Shown here piece after piece: positions 1-10,117 of a stretch of DNA of 64,000 bases. Position 1 is the stretch's first letter, and each line of letters opens with the position of its first letter. Origin of the DNA: Actinobacillus porcinus (lineage in GTDB: Bacteria; Pseudomonadota; Gammaproteobacteria; Enterobacterales; Pasteurellaceae); contig NZ_CABFKI010000012.1 of the NCBI RefSeq assembly GCF_901764995.1, positions 1-64,000 on the forward strand, written 5' to 3'. The notes under the pieces are model-generated. The model had not been told where the DNA came from, ran no database searches, and saw only the letters and a program-made list of their open reading frames with translations. Position numbers and translations under genes: made by a program.

Positions 1-69
1 GGAAACAAAATTATATTCTAGTTGATGAGTACTTCTTTTTTTGTTGCACTTGGATTGTAAATTCAGCGT

Positions 70-1401
70 TTAATACAACTTCAAGGATGGACGAATAAAA
101 CGATTTAAACGACCGATTAAGATAATCAAACCCGTTTTAAAACAACCGTGCAGTTTTTGTTGGTGTAAGCGATAAAGGGAAATATACGCTAAGCGCGCAA
201 GTCGCCCTTCAATGGTCATAGAGGTTTTCTTACCTGTAGTAATATTGCCAAGTGCGGTGAATTTTGACAATGAAACTAAAGACCCTTTATCTAAATAGCT
301 AAAGTTTTTCAATGGTTTATTGTCGAATAACGCCAAGATATTTTGTCCGCACACCGTTGCCATTTGGTTGGCGGCTTGACCGCGTGGTGGCACCGGTTTC
401 CCGTCTTTTTGCAACAAGAACGCGCAATCACCAATGGCAAAAATACTGTCATCTACCGTCGTTTGTAGGGTGTCTTTAATATGAATTTGGTTAATGCGAT
501 TTAATTCTAAACCATCAAATTGTTGGGTAATCGGTGAAACGCAGATACCGGCCGCCCACACCATTAAGTCAGCTTTTATTTCGCTACCGTCTTTGGTGAT
601 TAAACTATTTGGCGTGGCTTCTGTAATCATCGTTTGCGTTTTTACGTTGACCCCTAATTCAACCAATTCTTTTTTCACAGAGTCTGAAATTCGCTCTGGC
701 AATGCAGGTAATAAGCGATCCCCTGCTTCAATAAGCGTCACGTTTAAGTGTCCATCTTTAATTTTGCCGTAACCATAAGAGGATAAATGTTGCGCGGCAT
801 TGAATAATTCTGCAGAAAGTTCCACGCCTGTGGCACCACCGCCCACAATGGCGATATTGACTTTATCATCTTCAACTAATTTTTGTTTGCTCTCATCTTC
901 ACCGATCTCGGATAATGCGTTATTTTCTGCGAAGGTTAAGAACAGCTCAAGCATGCGGTTTTGGAAGCGTAATGCTTGATCAGGCGAATCTAAGAAAATA
1001 CAGTTATCTTTGACGCCTTTAGTATTAAAGTCATTTGAGCGGCTACCAATGGCAATCACAAGATAATCATAAGGAATACGGCGAGCAACAACGATTTGCT
1101 TGCCTTCTTGCCCCATAATTGGCTCAAGTTCTACATATTTATTGGTGCGATCAATGCGCGCAATAGAACCTTGCTCAAAATGGAAACCATGATTAAAGGC
1201 GTGCGCGCGATAACTTACCGCATCCGTTTCAGCATCTAAAACTCCGGTTGCCACTTCGTGTAACAACGGTTTCCAAAGGTGCGTTTGATTACGGTCAACG
1301 AGTGTGACATTGGCGCGTTTTTTACGCCCAAGTTTGTTACCTAAAAAGGTTGCCAGCTCCAAACCGCCTGCGCCACCACCAACAACAACGATATTTTTCA
1401 T
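70..1401 (-). CDS. ndh: Type II NADH:quinone oxidoreductase
   Basis: A 443-residue flavoprotein that passes electrons from NADH to membrane quinone without pumping protons; it acts on the inner face of the cytoplasmic membrane. Two dinucleotide-binding motifs are visible, [10 protein letters not shown] near residue 6 (FAD) and [12 protein letters not shown] near 185 (NADH), and the AIGDCAFL motif of the second FAD contact lies near 325. Length matches the Ndh family. It is transcribed away from nudC, with which it shares the 1402-1563 intergenic region. Function is assigned from family knowledge; the call is secure. Confidence 0.94.
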   Translation of the reverse strand: MKNIVVVGGGAGGLELATFLGNKLGRKKRANVTLVDRNQTHLWKPLLHEVATGVLDAETDAVSYRAHAFNHGFHFEQGSIARIDRTNKYVELEPIMGQEGKQIVVARRIPYDYLVIAIGSRSNDFNTKGVKDNCIFLDSPDQALRFQNRMLELFLTFAENNALSEIGEDESKQKLVEDDKVNIAIVGGGATGVELSAELFNAAQHLSSYGYGKIKDGHLNVTLIEAGDRLLPALPERISDSVKKELVELGVNVKTQTMITEATPNSLITKDGSEIKADLMVWAAGICVSPITQQFDGLELNRINQIHIKDTLQTTVDDSIFAIGDCAFLLQKDGKPVPPRGQAANQMATVCGQNILALFDNKPLKNFSYLDKGSLVSLSKFTALGNITTGKKTSMTIEGRLARLAYISLYRLHQQKLHGCFKTGLIILIGRLNRFIRPSLKLY

Positions 1402-1490
1402 AAAAAGTTCCTATTAAAGTTTAAATTTAACGAATTCAACAAATTTTTAACAATTGTAATGTTTTTTTAAATTTAACGCACGAAGTATTT

Positions 1491-1519
1491 CTGTCATCCT
1501 ATTAAAATAAGATTATAAT
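1491..1519 (+). promoter_or_regulatory. Predicted sigma-70 promoter of nudC
   Basis: A perfect -10 hexamer TATAAT (1514-1519) lies 17 bases after CTGTCA (1491-1496), which matches four of six -35 positions. It sits about 45 bases before the nudC start, in the divergent ndh/nudC gap. An uptake-signal core follows at 1536. Confidence 0.5.
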
Positions 1520-1563
1520 GATTGCTACGATGAAAAAGTGCGGTTGATCTTGCAGGAGTTTTT

Positions 1564-2352
1564 ATGAAAAACATAGCGTCTCATTTAAGTGGTTTTTGGC
1601 TGATTACGCAGGGTTCTAATGTGTATTTCCCCAACCAAAATTTACCTTTTGGTTCTGCCGTGCATTTAGGGTTAGCTGATCGCCAAGCTGTACAAATCGG
1701 TGAATGGGAAAATCAACCGTTATTTTTAGTCTCTGAAGTGTTGGGCGAGGCGCGCGAATGGACGTTTCTACGAGATTTAGTCGGGTTACCTAAAGAACAA
1801 TTTTATTTGCTCAATCGTGGGGTGGAACTGAATCATTTTTACAAAACCCATCGATTTTGTGGCAAATGTGGTTCAAAAACAGCTCATACTACAGATGAAT
1901 GGGCGGCGCAATGTCAGCATGAAGCTTGCGGCTATCGGGCTTATCCTGTTATTTGCCCCTCTATTATTGTTGCGGTTCGCCGAGGCAAAGAGATTCTGCT
2001 TGCCTGCCATAAACGTCATGCAGACAGTAAAATGTACACGACAATAGCCGGTTTTGTGGAAGTGGGGGAAACCTTTGAGCAAACGGTGAGGCGTGAAGTT
2101 CTGGAAGAAACGGGCGTGCATGTAAAAAATATTCAATACTTTGGCAGCCAACCTTGGGCATTTCCGAATTCGCAAATGGTAGGCTTTTTAGCGGAATATG
2201 ACAGTGGCGATATTCGTTTGCAGGAAGCGGAAATTGCCGATGCCAAATGGTTCCATTGTGATGAACCGCTGCCAATTTTGCCGCCACAAGGAACGATTGC
2301 TTTAGCCTTAATCAACGCTACCTTGGAAATATGTCGCGCTAAAGACAAATAA
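1564..2352 (+). CDS. nudC: NAD(H) pyrophosphatase / NAD-cap decapping enzyme
   Basis: A 262-residue Nudix hydrolase that splits NADH into NMNH and AMP and, in E. coli, removes NAD caps from RNA. Four zinc-ligand cysteines appear as CGKC (near 98) and CQHEAC (near 117). The Nudix box GX5EX7REUXEEXGU is complete (GFVEVGE...[10 protein letters not shown], about 160-182), and the NudC-specific SQPWxFPxS signature follows (SQPWAFPNS). Start chosen at ATG 1564 after the GGAG at 1555-1558. It is followed by a paired-uptake-signal terminator and then hemE. Confidence 0.95.
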   Translation: MKNIASHLSGFWLITQGSNVYFPNQNLPFGSAVHLGLADRQAVQIGEWENQPLFLVSEVLGEAREWTFLRDLVGLPKEQFYLLNRGVELNHFYKTHRFCGKCGSKTAHTTDEWAAQCQHEACGYRAYPVICPSIIVAVRRGKEILLACHKRHADSKMYTTIAGFVEVGETFEQTVRREVLEETGVHVKNIQYFGSQPWAFPNSQMVGFLAEYDSGDIRLQEAEIADAKWFHCDEPLPILPPQGTIALALINATLEICRAKDK

Positions 2353-2370
2353 CAAAATTCCCTTTATAAT

Positions 2371-2406
2371 GACCGCACTTTCACCGTCAAAGTGCGGTTT
2401 CTTTTT
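2371..2406 (+). terminator. Terminator made of an inverted uptake-signal pair (nudC)
   Basis: ACCGCACTT (2372-2380) and AAGTGCGGT (2390-2398) pair as a stem of about 10 bases and are followed by a T-rich run. It ends nudC and lies just ahead of the hemE ribosome site. Confidence 0.75.
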
Positions 2407-2416
2407 GGGAGTTTTT

Positions 2417-3481
2417 ATGAGCCAATTGAAAAATGATCGTTATCTTCGCGCGCTGTTGCGTGAACCTGTAGATTGCACACCTGTGTGGATGATGCGTCAA
2501 GCGGGGCGTTATTTACCGGAATACAAAGCCACGCGTGCGCAAGCAGGGGATTTTATGTCCCTGTGCCGTAATGCGGATTTGGCTTGCGAAGTGACCCTTC
2601 AACCTTTACGCCGTTATGATTTAGATGCGGCAATTTTATTTTCTGATATTTTAACGGTGCCTGATGCTATGGGCTTGGGCTTAAGTTTTGGTGCAGGTGA
2701 AGGCCCAAAATTTGCTCACCCTATTGAAAACAAAAGTGCGGTGGAAAATTTACCGATTCCTGATCCTGAAGTGGAATTACAGTATGTGATGAACGCCGTG
2801 CGCACGATTCGCCGTGAATTAAAGGGCGATGTGCCACTTATCGGCTTTAGCGGCAGCCCTTGGACGTTGGCGACTTATATGGTAGAAGGCGGTTCAAGTA
2901 AAGCATTTACTAAAATCAAAAAAATGCTCTACGCGGAGCCACAATTACTGCACGCCCTGTTGGACAAAGTGGCAGACAGTGTGATTTTATATTTAAACGC
3001 ACAAATCAAAGCCGGCGCGCAGGCGGTGATGGTGTTTGACACTTGGGGCGGCGTATTGGCGCACCGTGATTATCTGGATTTTTCCTTGCAATATATGCAT
3101 AAAATCGTGGACGGCTTAATTCGCGAACATGATGGGCGTAAAGTACCGATCACCTTATTTACCAAAGGCGGCGGTTTGTGGTTGGAACACATTGCCAATA
3201 CCGGCTGTGATGCCATTGGCTTAGACTGGACAACAAACATCGCACAAGCGCGCGCTCAGGTTGGGCATAAAGTGGCGTTGCAAGGCAATATGGATCCTTC
3301 GGTGTTATACGCTTCTCCTGAGCGTATTGAGCAAGAAGTGCGGTCAATTTTAGCGGATTTTGGTGAAGGTTCGGGTCATGTTTTCAATTTGGGACACGGT
3401 ATTCATCAAGATGTGCCTGTTGAAAGTCCGAAAGTGTTTGTTGATGCCATTCATCAATATTCCAAACCCTATCATAAATAA
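2417..3481 (+). CDS. hemE: Uroporphyrinogen decarboxylase
   Basis: Converts uroporphyrinogen III to coproporphyrinogen III in haem synthesis (cytosolic). From ATG 2417 the product is 354 residues, the same as E. coli HemE; the frame stays open upstream to 2369 but that part is terminator sequence, so the later ATG after GGGAG (2407-2411) is preferred. The N-terminal signature [15 protein letters not shown] and the conserved FSDIL and GFSGSPWTL segments are visible. A USS core lies inside at 2734 and another at 3336. Confidence 0.96.
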   Translation: MSQLKNDRYLRALLREPVDCTPVWMMRQAGRYLPEYKATRAQAGDFMSLCRNADLACEVTLQPLRRYDLDAAILFSDILTVPDAMGLGLSFGAGEGPKFAHPIENKSAVENLPIPDPEVELQYVMNAVRTIRRELKGDVPLIGFSGSPWTLATYMVEGGSSKAFTKIKKMLYAEPQLLHALLDKVADSVILYLNAQIKAGAQAVMVFDTWGGVLAHRDYLDFSLQYMHKIVDGLIREHDGRKVPITLFTKGGGLWLEHIANTGCDAIGLDWTTNIAQARAQVGHKVALQGNMDPSVLYASPERIEQEVRSILADFGEGSGHVFNLGHGIHQDVPVESPKVFVDAIHQYSKPYHK

Positions 3482-3499
3482 CACAAACAAACGTGAATC

Positions 3500-3520
3500 G
3501 GGGTTAATCTAATTAACCCC
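3500..3520 (+). other. Perfect hairpin between hemE and yjaG
   Basis: A 9-base perfect stem, GGGGTTAAT and ATTAACCCC, with a 3-base loop lies in the 54-base gap. There is no T-run after it, so it looks more like an RNA processing or partial attenuation structure than a full terminator. Confidence 0.55.
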
Positions 3521-3535
3521 TTACAGGAAAATATC

Positions 3536-4123
3536 ATGAGAAACCCAATTCATAAACGTATTGAACGCTTTGAAACCTGGCAAAACCTGACTTTTATGGC
3601 GTGCCTGTGTGAGAGGATGTACCCGAATTTCAAGTTGTTTTGTGATGTCACTGAACAACCTGAGCATGCCAAACTTTACCAAAATATTCTCAATTTAGTG
3701 TGGGAACATTTAACGGTAAAAGGGGCGAAAATCAATTTTGAAAATCAACTTGAGAAGTTAGAAAACCTTATCCCTGATGTTAATGACTATGATTTCTTTG
3801 GCGTTGTGCCGGCGTTGGATGCCTGTGAAGGATTATCTGAATTGTTGCATGCCATTATTGCCGGGGAAACCTTAGAGCAAGCAATTAAAATTAGCCGGCT
3901 TTCAATGCAAACTGTCGCAACCGTGTTAGAAATGGAACAAGAGCGTGAATTATCAGAAGCAGAGTTAAAAAGTGCGGTAGAAATTCAGGAAGAATTAGAT
4001 GTGCAATGGCAAATTTATCGGACATTAAATGAATGTGAAGAGCGTGATACTGGTCTGATCTTAGACCTGAAAAATGAATTACGTGAAGCGCGGTTATCCA
4101 ATATTGGGATAGAAATTGTGTAA
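3536..4123 (+). CDS. yjaG: YjaG family protein (DUF416)
   Basis: A 195-residue acidic cytosolic protein without membrane segments, recognised as the DUF416/YjaG family, which sits next to hup in E. coli as it does here (yjaG-hupA). The start region MRNPIHKRIERFETWQ and the VVPALDACEGL segment are family-like. Molecular function is not known. It follows hemE after 54 bases and precedes hup by 165 bases; a USS core lies inside at 3970. Confidence 0.85.
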   Translation: MRNPIHKRIERFETWQNLTFMACLCERMYPNFKLFCDVTEQPEHAKLYQNILNLVWEHLTVKGAKINFENQLEKLENLIPDVNDYDFFGVVPALDACEGLSELLHAIIAGETLEQAIKISRLSMQTVATVLEMEQERELSEAELKSAVEIQEELDVQWQIYRTLNECEERDTGLILDLKNELREARLSNIGIEIV

Positions 4124-4125
4124 AA

Positions 4126-4141
4126 TGTGACCGGTGTCACG
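4126..4141 (+). promoter_or_regulatory. Predicted CRP site upstream of hup
   Basis: TGTGA-N6-TCACG (centre 4133.5) matches the CRP consensus TGTGA-N6-TCACA at nine of ten bases. Its centre is 72.5 bases upstream of the start point expected from the promoter at 4171-4199, a helical phase that suits a class I activator. E. coli HU genes are also under CRP control (established for that species). Confidence 0.55.
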
Positions 4142-4170
4142 AAATTTACAAAAATTTGCATTTCTAGCTA

Positions 4171-4199
4171 TTGGCTTAAAGCTGAACTTCGATTATCCT
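4171..4199 (+). promoter_or_regulatory. Predicted sigma-70 promoter of hup
   Basis: TTGGCT (4171-4176) and TATCCT (4194-4199) are separated by 17 bases. The leader to the hup ATG at 4289 would be about 80 bases. Confidence 0.45.
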
Positions 4200-4288
4200 T
4201 TACAGTGCTGTTTCACAGTCAATGTGCTAGGAATTTTTCCTAATACAAATAAACAACCTTTAAATTTAAAGAAATAGGTAATTATATT

Positions 4289-4564
4289 ATGAACAAAACG
4301 GATTTAATCGATGCAATCGCAGCACAAGCTGGTTTAACTAAAAAAGACGCAAAAGCGGCATTAGAAGCAACTTTAGATGCGATCTCTGATAGCTTGAAAA
4401 AAGGGGACGCTGTGCAGTTAATCGGTTTCGGTACATTCAAAGTAAACGCGCGCAAAGAACGTACCGGTCGTAACCCACAAACCGGTGCAGAAATCAAAAT
4501 CGCTGCATCAAAAGCACCTGCATTTGTTGCGGGTAAAGCATTAAAAGACGCTGTAAACGCGTAA
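4289..4564 (+). CDS. hup: DNA-binding protein HU
   Basis: A 91-residue histone-like nucleoid protein that bends and compacts DNA as a dimer. Starts [11 protein letters not shown] and contains the diagnostic arm region [20 protein letters not shown] (about 47-66). Whether it is closer to HupA or HupB cannot be decided by eye; the yjaG neighbour favours HupA. A strong hairpin terminator follows. Confidence 0.95.
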   Translation: MNKTDLIDAIAAQAGLTKKDAKAALEATLDAISDSLKKGDAVQLIGFGTFKVNARKERTGRNPQTGAEIKIAASKAPAFVAGKALKDAVNA

Positions 4565-4586
4565 TTTTAATATTTCAAAATCTAAG

Positions 4587-4616
4587 CCCTGCCATGGATG
4601 TGGCGGGGTTTTTTAT
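4587..4616 (+). terminator. Rho-independent terminator of hup
   Basis: The stem CCCTGCCA / TGGCGGGG (one wobble) is followed directly by a run of six T and more T-rich sequence. Confidence 0.85.
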
Positions 4617-4702
4617 TTTTTATCATTTCTTTTAAAATCATCTTGCCTTTCTTTTTTTTACTTATATAATTCCGAAACGAAACTTAGAGCTGGGTTTTGA
4701 TA

Positions 4703-5476
4703 ATGAAACGAAATTTAAATCAACGCAACACACAACAACGCCGTCATCGGATTATGCAGATTTTGCAAGAACAAGGTGAAGTGAGCGTTGACCAATTAGT
4801 GCAACTTTTTGATACGTCAGAAGTGACTATTCGCAAAGATTTAACCGCACTTGAGGCCAATGGTTTTTTATTGCGCCGATATGGCGGTGCCATTTTGATG
4901 CCGCAAGACATTATTGAAGATGAGCAAGAAGAACTTTCGGAACGAAAGATTGTCATAGCCAAGGCGGCAGCCGAACGTATTCGTGATCATAATCGTATTA
5001 TTGTTGATAGTGGCAGCACAACCGCCGCCTTAATCAAACAACTTAATGGAAAGCAAGGGTTGATTGTGATGACCAATTCCTTGTCTGTGGCGACTGAATT
5101 ACGTTCCTTGGAAAATGAACCTACGCTTTTAATGACCGGTGGTACTTGGGATACCCGATCTGAATCTTTCCAAGGAAAAGTGGCGGAACAGGTTTTGCGT
5201 TCTTATGATTTTGACCAATTATTTATTGGTGCCGATGGCGTGGATTTGGAACGCGGCACCACAACGTTTAATGAATTGATTGGTCTCAGTCAGGTCATGG
5301 CGGACGTGAGCCGCGAAGTGATTGTGATGGTGGAAAGCCAAAAAATTGGGCGGAAAATGCCAAATTTAGAATTAAACTGGCAGCAGATTGATGTGTTAAT
5401 TACCGATGATTTGTTGACGGAACAAGATAAAGCAATGATTGAACGACAGAATGTTGAAGTGATTATTGCCAAGTAA
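4703..5476 (+). CDS. DeoR/GlpR-family regulator, GlmR-like
   Basis: A 257-residue repressor-type regulator from ATG 4703; an in-frame TTG six bases earlier is possible but less likely. The N-terminal DeoR winged helix is clear (RRHRIMQILQEQGEVSVDQL, then VTIRKDLTALEANGFLLRRYGG), followed by the sugar-phosphate-sensing DeoRC domain (DSGSTTAALI, VMTNSL, GTTTFNE). It lies 32 bases upstream of glmS, so it may sense an amino-sugar phosphate and control glmS; Pseudomonas GlmR is a DeoR protein in the same position. The specific target here is inference. Confidence 0.85.
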   Translation: MKRNLNQRNTQQRRHRIMQILQEQGEVSVDQLVQLFDTSEVTIRKDLTALEANGFLLRRYGGAILMPQDIIEDEQEELSERKIVIAKAAAERIRDHNRIIVDSGSTTAALIKQLNGKQGLIVMTNSLSVATELRSLENEPTLLMTGGTWDTRSESFQGKVAEQVLRSYDFDQLFIGADGVDLERGTTTFNELIGLSQVMADVSREVIVMVESQKIGRKMPNLELNWQQIDVLITDDLLTEQDKAMIERQNVEVIIAK

Positions 5477-5508
5477 ATGTATTAAATTAACTGGAAAAGG
5501 AAAAAATT

Positions 5509-7341
5509 ATGTGTGGAATCGTTGGTGCAGTAGCAGAACGTAATGTAGCAGCAATTTTGGTGGACGGCTTACACCGTTTAGAATATCGTGGTTACGACTC
5601 TGCGGGCGTTGCTGTACTGGGTCAAGACAAACAAATGCACATTGTGCGCCGTGTGGGTAAAGTGAAAGCCTTAGATGATGCGTTAGAAGCGAGCCCATTA
5701 TTAGGCGGAACAGGGATTGCCCATACTCGTTGGGCAACCCATGGTGAACCTTCTGAAACCAATGCACACCCACATCGCTCAGGTAAAATTGCGGTGGTTC
5801 ACAATGGTATTATCGAAAACTACGAAGAATTAAAAGTGGTTTTACAAGAACGCGGTTATGTATTCCAATCACAAACAGACACTGAAGTGATCGCACACTT
5901 AGTGGAATGGGAATTCCGCACTGCGAAAACCTTATTAGAAGCCGTGCAAAAAACCGTGGTTCAATTACGTGGTGCTTATGGTACGGTGGTGATGAATGAA
6001 GAAGATCCTTCTCGTTTAATCGTGGCACGTTCTGGTTCGCCGTTAGTGATTGGTTACGGTATTGGCGAAAACTTCTTAGCCTCAGATCCATTGGCGTTGT
6101 TAAGCGTCACTCGCCGTTTTACTTACCTTGAAGAAGGCGATGTAGCTGAAATTACACGTACTACCGTAGATATTTACGATCGCGCAGGCAATAAAGTGAC
6201 CCGTGAAATTCACGAAGGTAACTATGAAAACGATGCGGCAGATAAAGGCCCATATCGTCACTATATGCAAAAAGAAATCTTTGAGCAGCCGGTGGCAATT
6301 ATGAATACCCTTGATGGTCGTATCAAAGATGGTCGCGTGAACATTGAAGCGATTGCGCCAAATGCAGCAGAAATTTTAAGCAAAGTGGAACACGTACAAA
6401 TCGTGGCTTGCGGTACATCATATAACGCAGGTATGGTGGCGCGTTACTGGTTTGAAGCCATTGCAGGTGTAAGCTGTGATGTGGAAATTGCGTCAGAATT
6501 CCGTTACCGTAAATTTGTGACACGTCCAAATAGCTTGTTAATCACCCTTTCTCAATCAGGTGAAACGGCGGATACGTTAGCCGCACTTCGTTTGGCGAAA
6601 GAATCAGGTTATATGTCAGCCATGACAATTTGTAACGTGGCAAGCTCGTCATTAGTGCGCGAATCCGATTTTGCCTTTATGACCAAAGCTGGTGTGGAAA
6701 TTGGCGTAGCATCAACGAAAGCCTTTACCACGCAATTAACCTGTATGTTGCTGTTAAATGCTGCGATTGGTCGTTTAAAAGGCAATTTAAGCGATGAACA
6801 AGAACATCACATTATTCAAGCGTTACAACGCTTACCGGCACAAATTGAGAGTGCATTAGTGTTCGATAAACAAATTGAAAAATTATCGGAAGACTTCGCA
6901 GAAAAACATCACACCTTATTCTTAGGTCGTGGTGAATACTACCCAATCGCGATGGAATCTGCATTGAAATTAAAAGAAATTTCATATATCCATGCAGAAG
7001 CCTATGCGGCAGGTGAGTTGAAACATGGTCCATTAGCGTTGATTGATAGCGAAATGCCAGTAGTGGTCGTTGCGCCTGAAAATGATTTGTTAGAGAAAGT
7101 CAAATCTAACATCGAAGAAGTTCGCGCGCGCGGTGGTCAGTTATATGTATTTGCTGATCATGAAGCCGGTTTCGAAGAAGCCACAGGCTTTAAAACTATC
7201 GTATTACCGAAAGTGGATGAAATTACGGCACCAATTTTCTACACCGTACCGTTACAATTATTGTCATATCACATTGCTTTAATTAAAGGGACAGATGTTG
7301 ACCAACCTCGCAATCTTGCGAAAGCGGTAACGGTAGAATAA
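5509..7341 (+). CDS. glmS: Glutamine--fructose-6-phosphate aminotransferase
   Basis: Makes glucosamine-6-phosphate from fructose-6-phosphate and glutamine, the first step to UDP-GlcNAc for peptidoglycan and LPS. 610 residues, as in E. coli. The N-terminal amidotransferase starts MCGIVGAV with Cys2 as nucleophile; two SIS isomerase domains follow (CGTSYNAG near 300, [19 protein letters not shown] near 470), and the C-terminus ends [11 protein letters not shown]. Start follows AAGGA. No glmS ribozyme is visible upstream, as expected for gamma-proteobacteria. Confidence 0.97.
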   Translation: MCGIVGAVAERNVAAILVDGLHRLEYRGYDSAGVAVLGQDKQMHIVRRVGKVKALDDALEASPLLGGTGIAHTRWATHGEPSETNAHPHRSGKIAVVHNGIIENYEELKVVLQERGYVFQSQTDTEVIAHLVEWEFRTAKTLLEAVQKTVVQLRGAYGTVVMNEEDPSRLIVARSGSPLVIGYGIGENFLASDPLALLSVTRRFTYLEEGDVAEITRTTVDIYDRAGNKVTREIHEGNYENDAADKGPYRHYMQKEIFEQPVAIMNTLDGRIKDGRVNIEAIAPNAAEILSKVEHVQIVACGTSYNAGMVARYWFEAIAGVSCDVEIASEFRYRKFVTRPNSLLITLSQSGETADTLAALRLAKESGYMSAMTICNVASSSLVRESDFAFMTKAGVEIGVASTKAFTTQLTCMLLLNAAIGRLKGNLSDEQEHHIIQALQRLPAQIESALVFDKQIEKLSEDFAEKHHTLFLGRGEYYPIAMESALKLKEISYIHAEAYAAGELKHGPLALIDSEMPVVVVAPENDLLEKVKSNIEEVRARGGQLYVFADHEAGFEEATGFKTIVLPKVDEITAPIFYTVPLQLLSYHIALIKGTDVDQPRNLAKAVTVE

Positions 7342-7370
7342 TTGAGATTGGTTTATTCACTCGGGGACAG
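7306..7370 (+). other. Tn7-type attachment site region, unoccupied
   Basis: The last codons of glmS ([11 protein letters not shown]) are the segment recognised by TnsD in Tn7 systems, and insertion normally falls about 25 bases past the stop. Here the glmS terminator is intact at that point and no Tn7 end is visible. The site is inferred from homology only. Confidence 0.45.
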
Positions 7371-7391
7371 GTTTTATGCCTGTCCTTTTTT
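7365..7391 (+). terminator. Rho-independent terminator of glmS
   Basis: GGACAGG and CCTGTCC form a perfect 7-base stem with a 7-base loop, followed by six T. Confidence 0.85.
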
Positions 7392-7544
7392 ATGAGAAAT
7401 CTTTTATTTTTAACCGCACTTTTGGTGAAAATACTTGCCATTTTTTGGGAAGTCACTAAACTACGCCGCAAGTTTTTGTTTAACAAAAATGGTTCCCTTC
7501 TTTATCTTTAAAAGGTTGCCTGTGAGCAACAAAAGGACATCAAA

Positions 7545-8750
7545 ATGACACACAAAGTTGATAATTATGGCTGGAAAGCCTTATTAGGCTCGGCCGTAGG
7601 TTACGCAATGGATGGGTTTGACTTACTTATCCTTGGTTTTATGTTAACTGCTATTTCCGCTGATCTTGGTTTAACCCCTGCGCAAGGTGGCTCATTAGTG
7701 ACTTGGACCTTAATTGGTGCTGTGGCGGGTGGGATTATTTTCGGCGCATTAAGCGATAAATATGGGCGCGTCCGCGTATTAACTTGGACGATCGTTCTCT
7801 TTGCCGTCTTTACGGGCTTATGTGCTATCGCACAAGGTTATTGGGATTTACTGATTTATCGCACGATTGCAGGTATCGGTTTAGGTGGTGAATTTGGTAT
7901 CGGGATGGCGTTAGCCGCCGAAGCTTGGCCGGCACGTCATCGTGCTAAAGCGTCATCTTATGTGGCGTTGGGGTGGCAAGTGGGGGTATTAGCCGCTGCC
8001 TTATTAACGCCATTATTGCTTCCTGTGATTGGCTGGCGTGGAATGTTTGTGGTGGGGATTTTCCCCGCTTTTGTGGCGTGGTTTTTACGCGCGCGTTTAC
8101 ATGAGCCGGAAGTCTTTACCCGCAAATTAGAAAGGGAAAAATCGAAACAATCGCCTTTCAAATTATTGATTAAGGACAGCAAAACCGCCAAAGTGAGCGC
8201 AGGGATTGTTGTCTTAACGTCAGTACAAAACTTCGGCTATTACGGCATTATGATTTGGTTACCTAATTTCTTATCCAAACAATTAGGTTTTAGCTTAACC
8301 AAATCAGGTTTATGGACGGCAGTTACCATTTGCGGAATGATGGCGGGTATTTGGATTTTTGGGCGTTTAGCGGATAAAATTGGGCGCAAACCGAGTTTCT
8401 TAATCTTCCAAGCCGGAGCAGTCATCAGCATCATTGCCTATTCACAATTGACTGACCCAACCGCCATGTTATTTGCAGGGGCGGCATTAGGGGCATTTGT
8501 AAACGGGATGATGGGCGGTTATGGGGCTTTAATGTCAGAAGCCTATCCAACGGAAGCTCGTGCGACAGCGCAAAATGTCTTATTCAACTTAGGTCGAGCT
8601 GTAGGTGGTTTTGGACCTGTGGTTGTCGGGGCAATTGTTTCTGCCTATTCATTCCAAATCGCCATTGCATTCTTGGCCACAATCTATGTGCTTGATATGC
8701 TTGCAACGATTTTCTTAATCCCTGAATTGAAAGGGAAAGCGTTAGAATAG
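7545..8750 (+). CDS. MFS transporter, metabolite:H+ symporter type
   Basis: A 401-residue inner-membrane carrier with about 12 hydrophobic segments. The first-loop MFS signature appears as GALSDKYGRVRV (about 68-79) and is repeated in the second half as GRLADKIGRKPS. The start GYAMDGFDLLILGFML resembles the aromatic-acid/sialate:H+ symporter (AHS) branch, whose members carry organic acids. The substrate cannot be read from sequence. It follows glmS by 203 bases after a terminator, so it is probably its own unit, and is closed by a bidirectional hairpin. Confidence 0.88.
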   Translation: MTHKVDNYGWKALLGSAVGYAMDGFDLLILGFMLTAISADLGLTPAQGGSLVTWTLIGAVAGGIIFGALSDKYGRVRVLTWTIVLFAVFTGLCAIAQGYWDLLIYRTIAGIGLGGEFGIGMALAAEAWPARHRAKASSYVALGWQVGVLAAALLTPLLLPVIGWRGMFVVGIFPAFVAWFLRARLHEPEVFTRKLEREKSKQSPFKLLIKDSKTAKVSAGIVVLTSVQNFGYYGIMIWLPNFLSKQLGFSLTKSGLWTAVTICGMMAGIWIFGRLADKIGRKPSFLIFQAGAVISIIAYSQLTDPTAMLFAGAALGAFVNGMMGGYGALMSEAYPTEARATAQNVLFNLGRAVGGFGPVVVGAIVSAYSFQIAIAFLATIYVLDMLATIFLIPELKGKALE

Positions 8751-8758
8751 GAAAATAA

Positions 8759-8788
8759 ATGACCGCACTTTAAAGCGCGGTCATTTTT
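8759..8788. terminator. Bidirectional terminator between the MFS gene and corB-like gene
   Basis: ATGACCGC... and ...GCGGTCAT form a near-perfect palindrome built round a USS core (8762-8770) and a degenerate partner. T-runs on the plus side and A-rich sequence upstream let it serve both convergent genes. Confidence 0.75.
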
Positions 8789-8789
8789 T

Positions 8790-10049
8790 CTAACATTTTT
8801 CCACTTTTGCCTGTTTAACCATATTATCCGCCACTTCTAGGATGGTGATTTTAAGTCCGTTGAGTTCAAACTCTGTGCCTTCGTCAGGAATATCTTCTAA
8901 GGTTTCCAAAATCAGCCCGTTGAACGTGCGTGCTTCTTCTGTATCTAAATTCCAGTCGTATAACTTATTGATATCGCGAATATTGGTTAATCCATCAATA
9001 ATCACTGAGCCGTCTGATTGTGGCACGATTTCTTCATCAATGGATGGCGTGGTTGAGGTGGTGAATTCCCCCACAATTTCTTCCAAAATATCTTCAAGGG
9101 TGACCAAGCCTTTAATATCGCCGTATTCGTCCACGACCAATCCGATACGTTCTTTGTTATTGCGGAAATTGACCAATTGGGCGTTGAGTGGCGTACCTTC
9201 AGGAATAAAGTAAATTTCATCTACCGCGCGAATTAAGGTTTCTTTGGTGAATTCATTTTTGTCTAGCATTAAACGATAGGCTTCGCGTACGCGTAAAAAA
9301 CCTAACACATTGTTATCAATGCTATTTTTGTACAGCAAGACCCGACCGTGCGGCGCGTGGTTCAGCTGGCGCATAATGGCTTTCCAATCGTCTTCAATGT
9401 CAATGCCTGAAATATCATTACGCGGCACCATAATATCATCCACGGTCACTTCTTCTAAATCCAAAATGGATAACAGCATTTCTTGGTGAGCAGACGGGAT
9501 AAATTTGCCGCTTTCATTCACGATAGAGCGCAGTTCTTCGGGGCTTAAATGGTTGGCTTTGGTTTCTGTTTTTAAGCCCGTTATTTTGATCATTAATTTG
9601 ATGATGACGTTCATTAAGAAAACTAATGGTGAACAGATTTTCATCAATAATGAAAGTAAATGGCTTGACAAAAATGCGACTTTTTCAGGATAAAGCGCGG
9701 CAACGGTTTTAGGATAAATTTCAGAAAAGACTAACATGACAAAGGTCAACCCCCCTGTCGCAATGGCAACGCCGGCATCCCCATATAAACGCATACCAAT
9801 AATAGTAGCAATGGCGGAAGCGGTGATATTGACCAGGTTGTTACAAATCAGGATTAAACTGAGTAATTTATCGGTTTTTTTTAAGAGATTTTCAGCTTTG
9901 CGTGCACCGCTGTGCCCTTTTTCGGCAAGGTGGCGCATACGATAGCGGTTTGCTGAAAGCAACCCGGTTTCTGAGCCTGAAAAATAGGCTGAAAGCACTA
10001 AACAGATGATAAGAGAAATGACTAACGTACTAAGGGGGATACTGTCCAA
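8790..10049 (-). CDS. CorB/CNNM-type transporter-associated protein (YfjD-like)
   Basis: A 419-residue inner-membrane protein: a DUF21 (CNNM) membrane domain in the first 190 residues (VISLIICLVLSAYFSGSETG at the start), two CBS domains about 205-330 (DDIMVPRNDI, LGFLRVREAY, GLVTLEDILEEIVGE) and a C-terminal CorC_HlyC domain. Relatives act in Mg2+/Co2+ transport or resistance. In E. coli the homologue yfjD lies beside ypjD and ffh, the same grouping as here. Confidence 0.88.
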   Translation of the reverse strand: MDSIPLSTLVISLIICLVLSAYFSGSETGLLSANRYRMRHLAEKGHSGARKAENLLKKTDKLLSLILICNNLVNITASAIATIIGMRLYGDAGVAIATGGLTFVMLVFSEIYPKTVAALYPEKVAFLSSHLLSLLMKICSPLVFLMNVIIKLMIKITGLKTETKANHLSPEELRSIVNESGKFIPSAHQEMLLSILDLEEVTVDDIMVPRNDISGIDIEDDWKAIMRQLNHAPHGRVLLYKNSIDNNVLGFLRVREAYRLMLDKNEFTKETLIRAVDEIYFIPEGTPLNAQLVNFRNNKERIGLVVDEYGDIKGLVTLEDILEEIVGEFTTSTTPSIDEEIVPQSDGSVIIDGLTNIRDINKLYDWNLDTEEARTFNGLILETLEDIPDEGTEFELNGLKITILEVADNMVKQAKVEKC

Positions 10050-10117
10050 AATCGGATCCTTTTGTTTGTTGATAAAAAAGTTGGGCTAGGGCTTTCCCTG
10101 AGCCAACTCGCTAAATA

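Noticed and set aside
5477..5508. glmS ribozyme
   Set aside because: The gap is only 32 bases and lacks any ribozyme-like structure; the ribozyme is not expected in this group.
7342..7544. Tn7-like insertion after glmS
   Set aside because: The region holds only the glmS terminator, a USS and the MFS leader; no Tn7 ends or tns genes.
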